Notes: a model not told the origin generated them from the letters alone. Positions 1 through 9,009 are shown, numbered from the stretch's first letter. The stretch is 64,000 bases of DNA from Pseudomonas oryzihabitans NBRC 102199 (GCF_000730625.1 NZ_BBIT01000021.1:1-64000), one strand, 5' to 3'. Numbers and translations: made by a program.

Positions 1-898
1 CCGGATTCAGGAAGTCCGGTAGCGACTGGAAGCCCATCCATTCGGTGGAGCGCTGTTCGTCTACCGTCGTGGGGGTGAGGTCCACCAGGCGGACGTCACG
101 ATAGCCGGCGCGTTGCAGCCAGAGTTGCAGGGCGGTCGCGGAGGGCAGGAACCAGACGTTGCGCATCTGGGCATAGCGGTCTTCGGGTACCAGAACGGTG
201 GTGGCATCGCCTTCGACGACCAGGGTTTCCAGGACCAGCTCACCGCCGCTGTCGAGGCAGTTCTTCAGATCCAGCAGGTGGTCGATGGGCGAACGACGAT
301 GGTAGAGCACGCCCATGGAAAAGACGGTATCGAAACCGCCGTCCAGTACGGGCAGTTCTTCCAGTGTCAGTGGCAGGTGCCAGGTGGGCAGGTCGGGCAG
401 ATAGCGGCGCAGGGCCTGGAATTGGCAATGGAACAGCCAGTTGGGATCGACACCCAGGACCAGGCTGGCTCCGGCGCCAAGCATGCGCCACTGGTAGTAG
501 CCATTGCCGCAGCCGACATCCAGGACGCGCTTGCCCTGCAGATCCAGGTGAGGGGAGACCCTGTCCCATTTCCAGTCGGAGCGCCATTCGGTATCCAGGT
601 GGAGATCGAACAGCTGGAAGGGCCCCTTGCGCCACGGACGCAGTTGCAGCAGTGCCTCGCGCAGGGCCTGGTGCTGCTCGGCTGAAGGCACGCCGACGAG
701 GCGCACGGCCTCACGCAGTTCGACAGCCGCTACAGCGATTTCGGGGAGCGCATCGACACCCGCTTGCCAGCGCTGCAGATCGCCGTGGCCGCGGGCGTAC
801 TTGGCGGCCAGGACGGCTTCGAGGGACTGGGACCAGGTGGCCAGCGGGGTATCCGCCAGCGCCCGCTGCAGGGCTGCGAGGTAGGAAGGCTGGGTCAT
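1..898 (-). CDS. cmoB: tRNA U34 carboxymethyltransferase CmoB (3' end outside window)
   Basis: CmoB transfers the carboxymethyl group of carboxy-S-adenosylmethionine to 5-hydroxyuridine at the wobble position, giving cmo5U in several tRNAs. The reading frame starts at ATG 898 and is open to base 2, about 299 codons of an expected 320 or so, so only the C-terminal tail is missing. The Rossmann SAM-binding motif [16 protein letters not shown] is clear near the middle, followed by the family segments [16 protein letters not shown] and [10 protein letters not shown]. Its start overlaps the cmoA stop by four bases (ATGA), so the two are co-transcribed and probably translationally coupled. CmoA makes the cofactor that CmoB uses. 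Confidence 0.95.
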   Translation of the reverse strand, partial: MTQPSYLAALQRALADTPLATWSQSLEAVLAAKYARGHGDLQRWQAGVDALPEIAVAAVELREAVRLVGVPSAEQHQALREALLQLRPWRKGPFQLFDLHLDTEWRSDWKWDRVSPHLDLQGKRVLDVGCGNGYYQWRMLGAGASLVLGVDPNWLFHCQFQALRRYLPDLPTWHLPLTLEELPVLDGGFDTVFSMGVLYHRRSPIDHLLDLKNCLDSGGELVLETLVVEGDATTVLVPEDRYAQMRNVWFLPSATALQLWLQRAGYRDVRLVDLTPTTVDEQRSTEWMGFQSLPDFLNP

Positions 899-1632
899 GG
901 CAGGGCGATCAGGGAGGTGAAGTTGAGGCATTGGAACCAGGGCACGACGGTGGTGAAGCCGGCGGCCTGGAGGCGCGCACGGTGTTCGTCCAGGGTGTCG
1001 GTGAGCATGACGTTTTCCAGCGCGGTGCGTTTCTGGGCGATTTCCAGCTCGCTGTAGCCATTGGCTCTCTTGAAGTCCAGGTGCAGGCCGTTGAGCAGGG
1101 CCTGGGTCTCGGTCTCCGGAAAACGGATCTTTTCCGACAGCAGCAGGGCGCCGCCGGGCAGCAGGCTGGCGCGCAGTCGGCTGAGCAGGCCCAGGCGCTG
1201 TTCCGGGGCGATGAATTGCAGGGTGAAGTTGAGGGCGATCACCGAAGCCGCCTCGAGCGGGACTTCGAGGATATCGGCTTCCACCACCTCTACCGGGAGC
1301 AACTCCTCATGCATGGAGTCCTGGGCGCTGAGGTATTCGCGGCAGCGGGTAACCATGGCGGTGGAGTTGTCGATGGCCACCACCCGGGTACCCTCGGTGC
1401 GGACATGACGGCGCAGCGCCTGGGTCACGGCGCCCAGGGAGCAGCCGAGGTCATAGAGGCGGCTATGGGGCTGGGCGAACCGTGCGGCGATGACACCGAG
1501 ATTCTCGACGATGGTGGGATAGCCCGGCACGGATCTCTTGATCATGTCGGGAAAGACGCGCACCACGTCTTCGTTGAAGGTGAAGTCGGCAGGAGGCTGC
1601 GGTGACGCGAACAGGCGGTCGGCTTCGCTCAT
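895..1632 (-). CDS. cmoA: carboxy-S-adenosyl-L-methionine synthase CmoA
   Basis: A 245-residue protein, the usual family length. CmoA converts SAM and prephenate into carboxy-SAM, the donor for wobble cmo5U34. The N-terminal segment with [17 protein letters not shown] and [12 protein letters not shown] is typical of CmoA, and [15 protein letters not shown] is the SAM-binding loop. The gene is immediately upstream of cmoB with a 4-bp overlap, the standard gammaproteobacterial arrangement. It is separated from the leftward icp by 63 bases that carry a small G/C hairpin. Confidence 0.96.
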   Translation of the reverse strand: MSEADRLFASPQPPADFTFNEDVVRVFPDMIKRSVPGYPTIVENLGVIAARFAQPHSRLYDLGCSLGAVTQALRRHVRTEGTRVVAIDNSTAMVTRCREYLSAQDSMHEELLPVEVVEADILEVPLEAASVIALNFTLQFIAPEQRLGLLSRLRASLLPGGALLLSEKIRFPETETQALLNGLHLDFKRANGYSELEIAQKRTALENVMLTDTLDEHRARLQAAGFTTVVPWFQCLNFTSLIALP

Positions 1633-1644
1633 GGGCGGTACCTG

Positions 1645-1672
1645 GAAAATCGAAAGGGGGCATTGTACCCCC
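1645..1672 (-). terminator. possible terminator after icp
   Basis: GGGGG/CCCCC arms (1656-1660 and 1668-1672) enclose a 7-base loop. On the minus strand the hairpin is followed by a T-rich stretch (TTTCGATTTT). The stem is only five pairs, so termination between icp and cmoA may be partial. Confidence 0.4.
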
Positions 1673-1695
1673 GGCAGGCACCGCTGGACGTGGGC

Positions 1696-2088
1696 TCAGC
1701 GGATTTCGATACGGCAGTCGAAGCGGGCCTGGGGCTCGGCATCGGCATCCCAGGGCTGGCGAGCCTGGAGTTCGAGATGGGCGCTGCCGGCGCTCTGGGC
1801 GCGGAAGCGCCAGAGGGACTGACCGGCGCTGCCGATGCCGCCCTGGTCCTGGCGCTGTTCGCGAAAGACTTCCGGGCCGAGTTGCCTGAGGTTGTCGCTG
1901 CGCTGGAGGATGGTCCAGCGATAGCCGCTGGTGGGATCGCTGGGCAGGGTCAGGGTCAGTTCCTGGCCGATGTGCATGGCCAGCGGGGTGCAGTCGCTGT
2001 CGTCACCCAGGATGAGGTTGCCGCTCGGCTGGGTGCTGCTACAGCCGGCCAGGAGCAGACAGCCGCAGAACAGAAGACGGTTGGACAT
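1696..2088 (-). CDS. icp: lipoprotein inhibitor of cysteine peptidase (I42/chagasin family)
   Basis: A 130-residue predicted lipoprotein: the signal peptide ends in the lipobox LLAGC, with the lipidated Cys near residue 16. The mature part is a chagasin-type immunoglobulin-like fold. PSDPTSGYRW matches the inhibitory NPTTGY-type loop, and the later ARQPW matches the R-x-PW loop that contacts clan CA cysteine peptidases. A GGAGG ribosome binding site precedes ATG 2088. In Pseudomonas aeruginosa the icp gene also sits beside asrA, supporting the assignment. The target peptidase cannot be read from this window. Confidence 0.85.
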   Translation of the reverse strand: MSNRLLFCGCLLLAGCSSTQPSGNLILGDDSDCTPLAMHIGQELTLTLPSDPTSGYRWTILQRSDNLRQLGPEVFREQRQDQGGIGSAGQSLWRFRAQSAGSAHLELQARQPWDADAEPQARFDCRIEIR

Positions 2089-2098
2089 GGAAACCTCC

Positions 2099-2130
2099 GG
2101 GGTATGACGGCAAAACGCAGAGCATACCCC
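2099..2130 (-). terminator. 8-bp perfect inverted repeat between asrA and icp
   Basis: GGGGTATG (2099-2106) pairs perfectly with CATACCCC (2123-2130) around a 16-base loop, 19 bases beyond the asrA stop. There is no T-run, so it may be an mRNA-stabilising or processing hairpin instead of an intrinsic terminator. Confidence 0.35.
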
Positions 2131-2149
2131 AAGAGGTCGGACGGTCAGA

Positions 2150-4540
2150 CTAGAAGAGCACCTTGGCCACGTCGGCGAAGCGCTTGGCGAAGTGGACGGT
2201 CAGCCCCTCCTTGAGATAGGCGGGCAGCTCTTCGAAATCACCGCGATTGGGCTCCGGCAGGATCAGTTCACTGATCTTCTGCCGCCGCGCCGCGATGACC
2301 TTTTCCCGTACCCCACCAATGGGCAGCACCTGGCCGGTCAGGGTCAGCTCGCCGGTCATGGCCACGTTCTTCTTGGGCGCCTGGTTGCGCGCCAGCGACA
2401 GCAGGGCGGAGGCCATGGTGATGCCGGCACTGGGACCATCCTTGGGCGTGGCGCCTTCGGGTACGTGCAGGTGGACGAGGGCCTGGTCGAAGAAGTTCGG
2501 ATCGCCCTTGAAGTCCTTGAGATGCGCGGTGACGTAGCTGTAGGCGATCTCGGCGGATTCCTTCATGACGTCACCCAGCTTGCCGGTGAGCTTGAAGCCG
2601 CGATTCAGGGTATGGATGCGCGTCGCCTCGATCGGCAGGGTGGCGCCGCCCATGCTGGTCCAGGCCAGCCCGGTGATGATGCCGACCCCGGACAGCACCT
2701 GCTCCTTGCGGAAGGGCGGCATGCCCAGATAGTCCTCGAGATCCGAGGCGCCGATCTTGATCTTGAGCTTGGGGTCCTCGATGAGCCTGACCACCGCCTT
2801 GCGCACCAGCTTGCCCAGCTGCTTCTCCAGCTGGCGTACGCCGGCCTCGCGGGCATAGCCTTCCACCAGGGCCTTGAGGGCACTGTCGGTGAGCGTCAGG
2901 CGATCCTTGGGCACCCCGGCCTTGTCCAGCTGCTTGGGCCAGAGGTGGCGCTTGGCGATGGCCTGCTTTTCCTCGGCGATATAGCCGGAGAGGCGGATGA
3001 CCTCCATGCGGTCCAGCAACGGACCCGGAATGGAGTCCAGGGTGTTGGCGGTACAGACGAACAGCACCTTGGACAGGTCGAGGCGCAGATCCAGATAGTG
3101 GTCGAGGAAATCGACGTTCTGCTCCGGATCCAGGGTCTCCAGCAGTGCCGAGGCGGGATCGCCCTGGTAGCTCTGGCCCATCTTGTCGATCTCGTCGAGC
3201 ATGATGACCGGATTCATCACCTTGACGTCGCGCAGGGCCTGGACGAGCTTGCCGGGCATGGCGCCGATGTAGGTACGGCGGTGGCCCTTGATCTCGGCTT
3301 CGTCCCTCATGCCGCCGACACTGAAGCGATAGAAGGGGCGGCCGAGGGATTCGGCGATGGACTTGCCGATGCTGGTCTTGCCCACCCCGGGCGGACCCAC
3401 CAGCAGCACGATGGAGCCGGTCACCTCACCCTTGAAGGCGCCCACCGCGAGGAATTCGAGGATGCGATTCTTGATGTCGTCGAGCCCGGCGTGGTGCCGG
3501 TCGAGCACCTTGCGCGCGTGCTTGAGATCGAGCTTGTCCTGGCCGTGGATACCCCACGGCAGATCGGTGGCCCAGTCCAGGTAGTTGCGGGTGACGCCGT
3601 ATTCCGGCGAGCCGGTCTCGAGGATGGACAGCTTGTTCAGCTCGTCGTCGATGCGCTTCTGCGCGGCTTCGGGCAGGATCTTGCCGTCCAGGCGCTGGCG
3701 AAAACCTTCGATGTCGCTGCTGCGATCGTCCTTGGTGATGCCCAACTCCTGCTGGATCAGCTTGAGTTGCTCCTTGAGGAAAAATTCGCGCTGGCGCTCG
3801 TTGATCTTGCGATTGACCTCGGCGGACAGCTCCTTCTGCAGACGCGCGACCTCGACTTCCTTGCGCAGCAGCGGCAGGACCTTTTCCATGCGCTGCAGCA
3901 TGGGCACGGTATCGAGCACCTGCTGCAGTTCGTCGCCCGGCGCGGTGGTGAGGGCGGCGGCGAAGTCGGTGAGTGGCGAGGGGTCGTTGGGGCTGAAGCG
4001 ATTGAGATAGTTCTTCAGCTCTTCGCTGTACAGCGGGTTGAGGGGCAAGAGCTCCTTGATCGCGTTGATCAGCGCCATGCCGTAGGCCTTCACCTCGTCG
4101 CTGGGATCAGGACTGGGGCGCAGGTGCTCGACTTCCACCAGATAGGGCGGACGCTGCCGGCGCAGCCAGCCGCGGATGCGCACCCGCGACAGGCCCTGGG
4201 CCACGAACTGCAGCTTGCCGTCCTGGCGGGTGGCATGGTGGATGCGCACCAGGGTGCCGTGCTGCGGCAACTGGTCGGGATCGAAGCCGTCGGCATCGCC
4301 GGGTTGCTGCTCCATGTAGAACAGCGCCAGGCAATGGTGGTCGGTCTTGGCCACCAGCTCCAGGGTTTCCGCCCAAGGCTCTTCGTTGACGATGACGGGC
4401 AGTACCTGCGCCGGGAAGAAGGGCCGGTTGTGAATGGGGATGACGTACAGCTTGTCGGGAAGATTCTGGCCGGGTAGCACCAGACCGGTCTGGCCGGCTT
4501 CTTCGCTGAGAATGTCCGCTTGGTTGTCCTGATCGCTCAT
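2150..4540 (-). CDS. asrA: ATP-dependent Lon-family protease AsrA
   Basis: A 796-residue Lon-family AAA+ serine protease of the cytoplasm. Domains in order: N-terminal substrate domain (1-220), coiled segment (220-290), AAA+ ATPase with Walker A GPPGVGKTS near residue 385 and Walker B VIMLDEIDK, and a C-terminal protease domain. The Ser-Lys dyad is at about S704 (PKDGPSAGIT) and K747 (REKVIAARR), with the same 43-residue spacing as in E. coli Lon. The N terminus (MSDQDNQADILSEEAG) and the neighbouring icp match the second Lon of pseudomonads, called AsrA in P. aeruginosa and linked there to the aminoglycoside response. The housekeeping lon would be elsewhere. Confidence 0.9.
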   Translation of the reverse strand: MSDQDNQADILSEEAGQTGLVLPGQNLPDKLYVIPIHNRPFFPAQVLPVIVNEEPWAETLELVAKTDHHCLALFYMEQQPGDADGFDPDQLPQHGTLVRIHHATRQDGKLQFVAQGLSRVRIRGWLRRQRPPYLVEVEHLRPSPDPSDEVKAYGMALINAIKELLPLNPLYSEELKNYLNRFSPNDPSPLTDFAAALTTAPGDELQQVLDTVPMLQRMEKVLPLLRKEVEVARLQKELSAEVNRKINERQREFFLKEQLKLIQQELGITKDDRSSDIEGFRQRLDGKILPEAAQKRIDDELNKLSILETGSPEYGVTRNYLDWATDLPWGIHGQDKLDLKHARKVLDRHHAGLDDIKNRILEFLAVGAFKGEVTGSIVLLVGPPGVGKTSIGKSIAESLGRPFYRFSVGGMRDEAEIKGHRRTYIGAMPGKLVQALRDVKVMNPVIMLDEIDKMGQSYQGDPASALLETLDPEQNVDFLDHYLDLRLDLSKVLFVCTANTLDSIPGPLLDRMEVIRLSGYIAEEKQAIAKRHLWPKQLDKAGVPKDRLTLTDSALKALVEGYAREAGVRQLEKQLGKLVRKAVVRLIEDPKLKIKIGASDLEDYLGMPPFRKEQVLSGVGIITGLAWTSMGGATLPIEATRIHTLNRGFKLTGKLGDVMKESAEIAYSYVTAHLKDFKGDPNFFDQALVHLHVPEGATPKDGPSAGITMASALLSLARNQAPKKNVAMTGELTLTGQVLPIGGVREKVIAARRQKISELILPEPNRGDFEELPAYLKEGLTVHFAKRFADVAKVLF

Positions 4541-4680
4541 TGGCGTACCTTGGGCTTGGATGTAGGGCCAACATGGGGCGAGGGCGCTGCTTTTTCAACG
4601 CAGGCCGAGACCTGTCCTTCTTGACCGCCGGGCACCGCTTGAAGTGCGACGACCGGGGCAACGACTGACCGTCGCGACGA

Positions 4681-4707
4681 TAAAGATTCCCCCGAGACTG
4701 CCGCTAA
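4681..4707 (+). promoter_or_regulatory. predicted sigma-28 (FliA) promoter
   Basis: TAAAGATT (4681-4688), exactly 11 bases, then GCCGCTAA (4700-4707). The FliA consensus is TAAAGTTT-N11-GCCGATAA, so each half matches 7 of 8 with the exact spacing. It points toward the cupredoxin/GGDEF-EAL/DUF3034/globin operon, with a leader of about 55 bases before the GTG start at 4769. If functional it places this operon under flagellar late-class control. Confidence 0.7.
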
Positions 4708-4768
4708 AGCTGAAGTCACGCCGCGAAGCCGGCGAGAGTTTCCAAGGGCGCGCGGTGGAGAACAGCGG

Positions 4769-5434
4769 GTGAACAAGCGACATCTAGTAACGGGATTGCT
4801 GGTCTTGGGCCTCGGCAGCGCGCAGGCGGCGCCGGTCGCCGTGCAGGTCGTGGACAGCCAGGGAGCACCCCTGGCCGATGCGGTGGTTATGCTGTCGGCG
4901 CCGGGACTGGTGCCCGAGCGGCGGCCCGCGGCCATCGACCAGCAGAATCGGCGCTTCGTCCCCCATGTCCTGGCGGTGGCCACCGGGACGGCGGTGAGCT
5001 TTCCCAATACCGACGACATCCGCCATCAGGTCTATTCCTTTTCCAGCCCGAAGCGCTTCGAGCTGCCGCTCTACCACGGGCTTCCCAGCACGCCGGTGGT
5101 GTTCGACCAACCGGGCGTGGTGGTGGTGGGCTGCAATATCCACGATTGGATGGTGGGATACGTCTACGTGACCACCGCCGGGCGCTCCGCGGTGACCGAC
5201 AGTCAGGGCCAGGCCCGCCTGGAGGCGCCGGACGGTCATTATCAGCTGGCACTGTGGCACCCCGACCTCAGCGACAAGCAGGAGGTCGCCCAGCCTGCGC
5301 TGGACGTGGCGGGCAAGCCGGTGACCCTGAAACTCCAGCTGGCGGTTCAGCCGAAGCCGCAGTCCGTGGAGCCGGCGAGCTCGGCTTTCGAGGATGCCTT
5401 CCACAAGGCCACGCACGATGAAGCTCATCCATAG
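4769..5434 (+). CDS. periplasmic cupredoxin-like protein (methylamine-utilization-type annotation)
   Basis: A 221-residue exported protein with a GTG start, preceded by GGTGGAG at 8-base spacing. A cleavable signal peptide ends at AQAAP near residue 22. The cupredoxin fold is indicated by one His (H86 in DIRHQVYS) and the ligand cluster C122-x2-H125-x2-M128 (GCNIHDWM), the full type-1 copper set. Similar proteins are often labelled methylamine utilization protein, but no methylamine genes lie nearby, so that name should not be read as function. After the copper domain come a carboxypeptidase-regulatory-like strand region and a variable tail. It overlaps the next gene by 17 bases. Copper, redox or NO sensing for the downstream signalling protein is an inference. 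Confidence 0.8.
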   Translation: MNKRHLVTGLLVLGLGSAQAAPVAVQVVDSQGAPLADAVVMLSAPGLVPERRPAAIDQQNRRFVPHVLAVATGTAVSFPNTDDIRHQVYSFSSPKRFELPLYHGLPSTPVVFDQPGVVVVGCNIHDWMVGYVYVTTAGRSAVTDSQGQARLEAPDGHYQLALWHPDLSDKQEVAQPALDVAGKPVTLKLQLAVQPKPQSVEPASSAFEDAFHKATHDEAHP

Positions 5435-7736
5435 TTTCCAGACCCGCATCGCCGGCAGTCTCTTCCTGCTGATGCTGGTGGTCATCACCCTGGTCTATCT
5501 GACGGTCAAGGCCGCCACCGAGGCCAGTGCGGTGCGCCAGTCCTATGACCAGCTCGACACCGGGGCGCGGGTCTTTCGCCAGGTGCTGGACGGGCGCTGC
5601 CGCCGGCTGAACGATGCCGTGCGGGTGCTCGCCGCCGATTTCGGCTTTCGCGATGCCGTCGCCAGTGGCGATGTGCCGACCCTGAGGTCGGCGCTGGCCA
5701 ACCATGGCGCCCGGGTGGGCGCGGGCGATACCTATCTGCTGGACCTGGACGGCCGGCTGATCGCCAGCACCGTGGCGGCGCACAGCGAAGGCGAGCGGCT
5801 GCCCGTCGCGGTGGCGTCGGGCAATGACGGCAGCTGTGTGCTGGCGGGTAACGGCCTGCCGCAGTTGCGGGTCACGGTGCCGGTCCGGGCTCCTGTGCCC
5901 ATTGCCCAGGTGGTGATGAGTTTCGCCATGGATCAGGCCATGGCCGAGGAATTTCGCTCGCTGATCAACCTGGACGTGGTGTTTCTCGGCGAAGCCGCGC
6001 TGATGGCCAGTACCCTGCCGGAGGAGCAGGGACGGCTGCTGCTGCCTGAGTTGGCGAATGCGCCCAAGGGCAGCGATAGCTGGCAGCTAACCCTGGGTGA
6101 TCGCCGCTATCAGGTCAAGCGGCTGACCCTCGGCCCCGCCGACCATCCGGTACAGGTCTATCTGCTGCGTTCGCTCGATCTGGCCATGACCGAGTTCGAA
6201 CCCCTGCTCAGGCAACTGGCGCTGATCGCCGGCGGTGCCCTGCTGGCGGCCCTGCTGGGCGCACTGTGGCTGGCACGCAACCTGGCCCAGCCGTTGCGGC
6301 AGCTGTCGGTGATGTCCTGGCGGATCGGCCAGGGGGACTACGGGGTCAAGGTGGAAGTCCAGCGCCGGGACGAATTCGGCCGCTTGGCACAGGTGCTCGA
6401 AGAGATGCGCCAGGGCATCGCCGAGCGCGAGCAGCGGCTCAATCACAATGCCTTGCACGACGCCCTGACCGGATTGCCCAATCGCATCCTGGCCGAGGAA
6501 CGCCTGCGGGTCTTCATCGCCACCCAATCCCAGGTCTCGCTGCTGTACCTGGGGCTGGATGGCTTCCAGGCGATCAATGAAAGCGCCGGGGTCGCCGGGG
6601 GCGATCGGATGCTCAGGATGGTGGCCGAGCGGGCGCAGGTGCTGCTGGCCGGCCGTGGCTGCGTCTCGCGACCGGTGGGCGACGAGTTTCTCGTGCAGTT
6701 CTGCCGCGTCGGCCTGGAAGGCGCGGTGGGGCTCGCCGAGCAGCTGCGTCTGTCGCTGGCCGAGCCGATCGAGTGGGAAGGCCAGCTGTATCGTCTCAGT
6801 TGCCGCATCGGCGTCGTCGAATATCCGCGCCATGGCGACGATCCGACCCAGCTGATCGAGCGCGCGCGCAGCGCCATGCTCGATGCCGGGCAGTTGCCGG
6901 ATCGCCTGCGGGTCTATGATGAAGGACGGGATGCGGCCCAGCAGCGGCGTCTGCAACTGGTCCACGATCTGCCGCTGGCGGGCGAGCGGGGTGAATTGAT
7001 GCTGGTGTTCCAACCCAAGGTGGCGCTGCAGGGCAGCGGGCCGCACCAGGCCGAGGTGCTGCTGCGCTGGCGCCACGCCGAACTGGGCATGGTCTCGCCG
7101 GGTGAATTCATTCCCCTGGCCGAGCGCAGTGGCAGCATGGCCGGACTCACCCGCTGGGTGATCCAGGCGGCGATCCGGCAACTGGCGCTCTGGCAGACCC
7201 AGGGCCGCGAGGTCAAGGTGTCGCTGAACGTCTCGGCGGTCGACCTGGCCGATGCCCGACTGCCCGAGCGGGTGATGGGCTGGCTGGATGACGCCGGCGT
7301 CTCGGCGCGGCAGCTGACCTTCGAGATCACCGAGAGCGCCATCATGGCCGATCCGGAAGCGGCCATCGCGCTGCTGACCCGGCTCTCCGTGCTGGGCATC
7401 CGGTTGTCGGTGGACGACTACGGCACCGGCCAGGCTTCCCTGGCACACCTGAAGCGGCTGCCGGTGGACGAATTGAAGATCGACCAGTCCTTCGTGAAGG
7501 AGCTGGCACCGGGTAACGATGACGCCGTCATCGTCCGCTCGACCATCGAGATGGGCCACAACCTGGGTCTGGAGGTGGTCGCCGAAGGGGTCGAGGAAGC
7601 CCGAGCCCTGGCGCTGTTACGCAGCTGGGGCTGCGATGTGATCCAGGGGTACTACATCAGCCGCCCGTTACCGGCCGTGGAATTCGAGGCCTGGATGGAA
7701 CGGCAGAGCCAGCCGGTGCTGGAGGCGCTGTCATGA
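5418..7736 (+). CDS. membrane GGDEF/EAL c-di-GMP signalling protein
   Basis: A 772-residue inner-membrane protein. I start it at ATG 5418 (MKLIHSFQTRIAGSL) because an in-frame start further upstream would only lengthen the overlap with the cupredoxin gene. Order: TM1 (about 8-30), periplasmic sensor (35-265), TM2 (about 267-289), HAMP (290-340), GGDEF (350-510), EAL (525-770). The cyclase signature is degenerate: V420-G-D-E-F instead of GGDEF, so cyclase activity is doubtful. The EAL domain reads E546-V-L and keeps LNVSA, FEITES, DDYGTG, LKIDQSFV, VAEGVE and QGYY, so phosphodiesterase activity is likely. Its stop overlaps the next start (ATGA), giving tight coupling. Confidence 0.92.
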   Translation: MKLIHSFQTRIAGSLFLLMLVVITLVYLTVKAATEASAVRQSYDQLDTGARVFRQVLDGRCRRLNDAVRVLAADFGFRDAVASGDVPTLRSALANHGARVGAGDTYLLDLDGRLIASTVAAHSEGERLPVAVASGNDGSCVLAGNGLPQLRVTVPVRAPVPIAQVVMSFAMDQAMAEEFRSLINLDVVFLGEAALMASTLPEEQGRLLLPELANAPKGSDSWQLTLGDRRYQVKRLTLGPADHPVQVYLLRSLDLAMTEFEPLLRQLALIAGGALLAALLGALWLARNLAQPLRQLSVMSWRIGQGDYGVKVEVQRRDEFGRLAQVLEEMRQGIAEREQRLNHNALHDALTGLPNRILAEERLRVFIATQSQVSLLYLGLDGFQAINESAGVAGGDRMLRMVAERAQVLLAGRGCVSRPVGDEFLVQFCRVGLEGAVGLAEQLRLSLAEPIEWEGQLYRLSCRIGVVEYPRHGDDPTQLIERARSAMLDAGQLPDRLRVYDEGRDAAQQRRLQLVHDLPLAGERGELMLVFQPKVALQGSGPHQAEVLLRWRHAELGMVSPGEFIPLAERSGSMAGLTRWVIQAAIRQLALWQTQGREVKVSLNVSAVDLADARLPERVMGWLDDAGVSARQLTFEITESAIMADPEAAIALLTRLSVLGIRLSVDDYGTGQASLAHLKRLPVDELKIDQSFVKELAPGNDDAVIVRSTIEMGHNLGLEVVAEGVEEARALALLRSWGCDVIQGYYISRPLPAVEFEAWMERQSQPVLEALS

Positions 7737-8584
7737 AGCGTGGCTGGCTGCTGGCGGGGTTGCTGCTGGCGACCGGGGTGCAGGCCGACGGCGGCAAGCT
7801 GCTGGCCACCGGCGGTGCCAGCAGTCTGGAAGGCGCGGCGGGCGGTGGTATCACGCCCTGGGCGGTGATCGGCGGCTATGGCGAAAGCGGCCAGCCCGGC
7901 GCCACCGCCTTTGCCACCCGGGTGTGGACCGGTGACTATCGGCTCGATGCCACCGGCGTCGCGGCGGCCTACGACAATCGGGTGGAAGTCTCCTATGCCC
8001 GCCAGCGCCTGGACATGCCGACCCTGCGGCGGTTGATGAAGCTCGAGGAAGACAGCCTCAGCCAGGACATCGTCGGCGCCAAGGTGCGCCTGGCAGGTGA
8101 CCTGATCTACGACCGACTGCCGCAGATCGCCCTGGGCGTGCAGTACAAGCATCAGCGCGACTTTGGCATTCCTGCAGCCGTGGGGGCGCGGCGCGACAGC
8201 GATGTCGAGGGCTACCTGGGTGCCAGCCGGCTGTTTCTGGGCGGCGCCTTCGGCTACAACCTGCTGCTCAACGTCGGTCTCAGGTACAGCCGCGCCAACG
8301 AGATGGGGCTGCTGGGCTTCGGTGGCGATCGCAACGACAGCCGTCAGTGGCTCAAGGAGGGCTCGGCGGCGGTGTTCTTCAATCCCCAGTGGGCGGTGGG
8401 CATGGAATATCGCGAGAAGCCGCAGAATCTGTCCTTTACCCGGGAGAGTGACTGGGTGGATACCTTCGTCGGCTATTTCCCCAACAAGCATCTGTCGCTG
8501 GTGCTGGCCTATGCCTGGCTGGGCGAGATCGCCACCCTGGACGATCAGCAGGGCCTCTACCTGTCGCTGCAGGGGAGCTACTGA
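7733..8584 (+). CDS. DUF3034 family outer-membrane-barrel-like protein
   Basis: A 283-residue exported protein with a signal peptide ending near VQADG. The rest is rich in glycine and alternating aromatic/hydrophobic strands (for example VQYKHQRDFGIP, YNLLLNVGLRYS, AVGMEYREKP) and ends in an aromatic residue, LYLSLQGSY, as outer-membrane barrels do. It resembles the DUF3034 family, whose function is not established. It lies inside a translationally coupled operon with the cupredoxin, the GGDEF/EAL protein and the lipoglobin, with overlaps of 4 bases upstream and 1 base downstream. A role as channel or anchor for the periplasmic partners is an inference. Confidence 0.75.
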   Translation: MKRGWLLAGLLLATGVQADGGKLLATGGASSLEGAAGGGITPWAVIGGYGESGQPGATAFATRVWTGDYRLDATGVAAAYDNRVEVSYARQRLDMPTLRRLMKLEEDSLSQDIVGAKVRLAGDLIYDRLPQIALGVQYKHQRDFGIPAAVGARRDSDVEGYLGASRLFLGGAFGYNLLLNVGLRYSRANEMGLLGFGGDRNDSRQWLKEGSAAVFFNPQWAVGMEYREKPQNLSFTRESDWVDTFVGYFPNKHLSLVLAYAWLGEIATLDDQQGLYLSLQGSY

Positions 8585-9009
8585 TGCAGGCGAAGCCTCT
8601 GGTGCTGGCGGCGCTGCTGCTGATGCTGGGTTGCACGCCCCAGCCGCCGGCGGGCGATCGGCTCTATCAGGAGCTGGGTGGCCAGCCCGGCATCACCCGA
8701 ATCGTCGAGGGGATGCTGCTCAACGTGGCGCGCGACGGGCGGATCCGGCACTACTTCGCCAATGTCGACATCGCGCGGCTGCGCAAGCTGCTCATCCAGA
8801 AATTCTGTGCCGATGCGGGCGGTCCCTGTCGTTATGAAGGGGCGAGCATGGCGGAAAGTCATCGCGGTCTGAATCTGCAACCCGCCGACTTCAATGCCCT
8901 GGTGGAAGACCTGCAACTGGCCATGCGGCGCGAGGGCATCCCGGAGCGGGCGCAGAATGCCCTGCTGGCGCGGCTGGCGCCGCAACGCGGCCAGGTGATC
9001 CGCCAGTAG
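8584..9009 (+). CDS. lipoprotein group I truncated hemoglobin
   Basis: A 141-residue protein with a lipoprotein signal: hydrophobic stretch then LMLGC, lipidated Cys17. The mature domain is a 2-over-2 globin: LYQELGGQPGITRIVEG at its start, then the proximal heme ligand His93 in SMAESHRGLNL and the DFNALVEDL helix. Most truncated globins are cytoplasmic, so membrane attachment in the envelope is unusual. It is the last gene of the operon. The arrangement suggests an extracytoplasmic heme protein that senses, binds or detoxifies a diatomic gas (O2 or NO) in connection with the cupredoxin and the c-di-GMP protein; that link is inferred. Confidence 0.85.
   Translation: MQAKPLVLAALLLMLGCTPQPPAGDRLYQELGGQPGITRIVEGMLLNVARDGRIRHYFANVDIARLRKLLIQKFCADAGGPCRYEGASMAESHRGLNLQPADFNALVEDLQLAMRREGIPERAQNALLARLAPQRGQVIRQ

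Noticed and set aside
4769-5434. Methylamine utilization locus
   Set aside because: Only the cupredoxin resembles proteins so labelled; no methylamine dehydrogenase or maturation genes are nearby.
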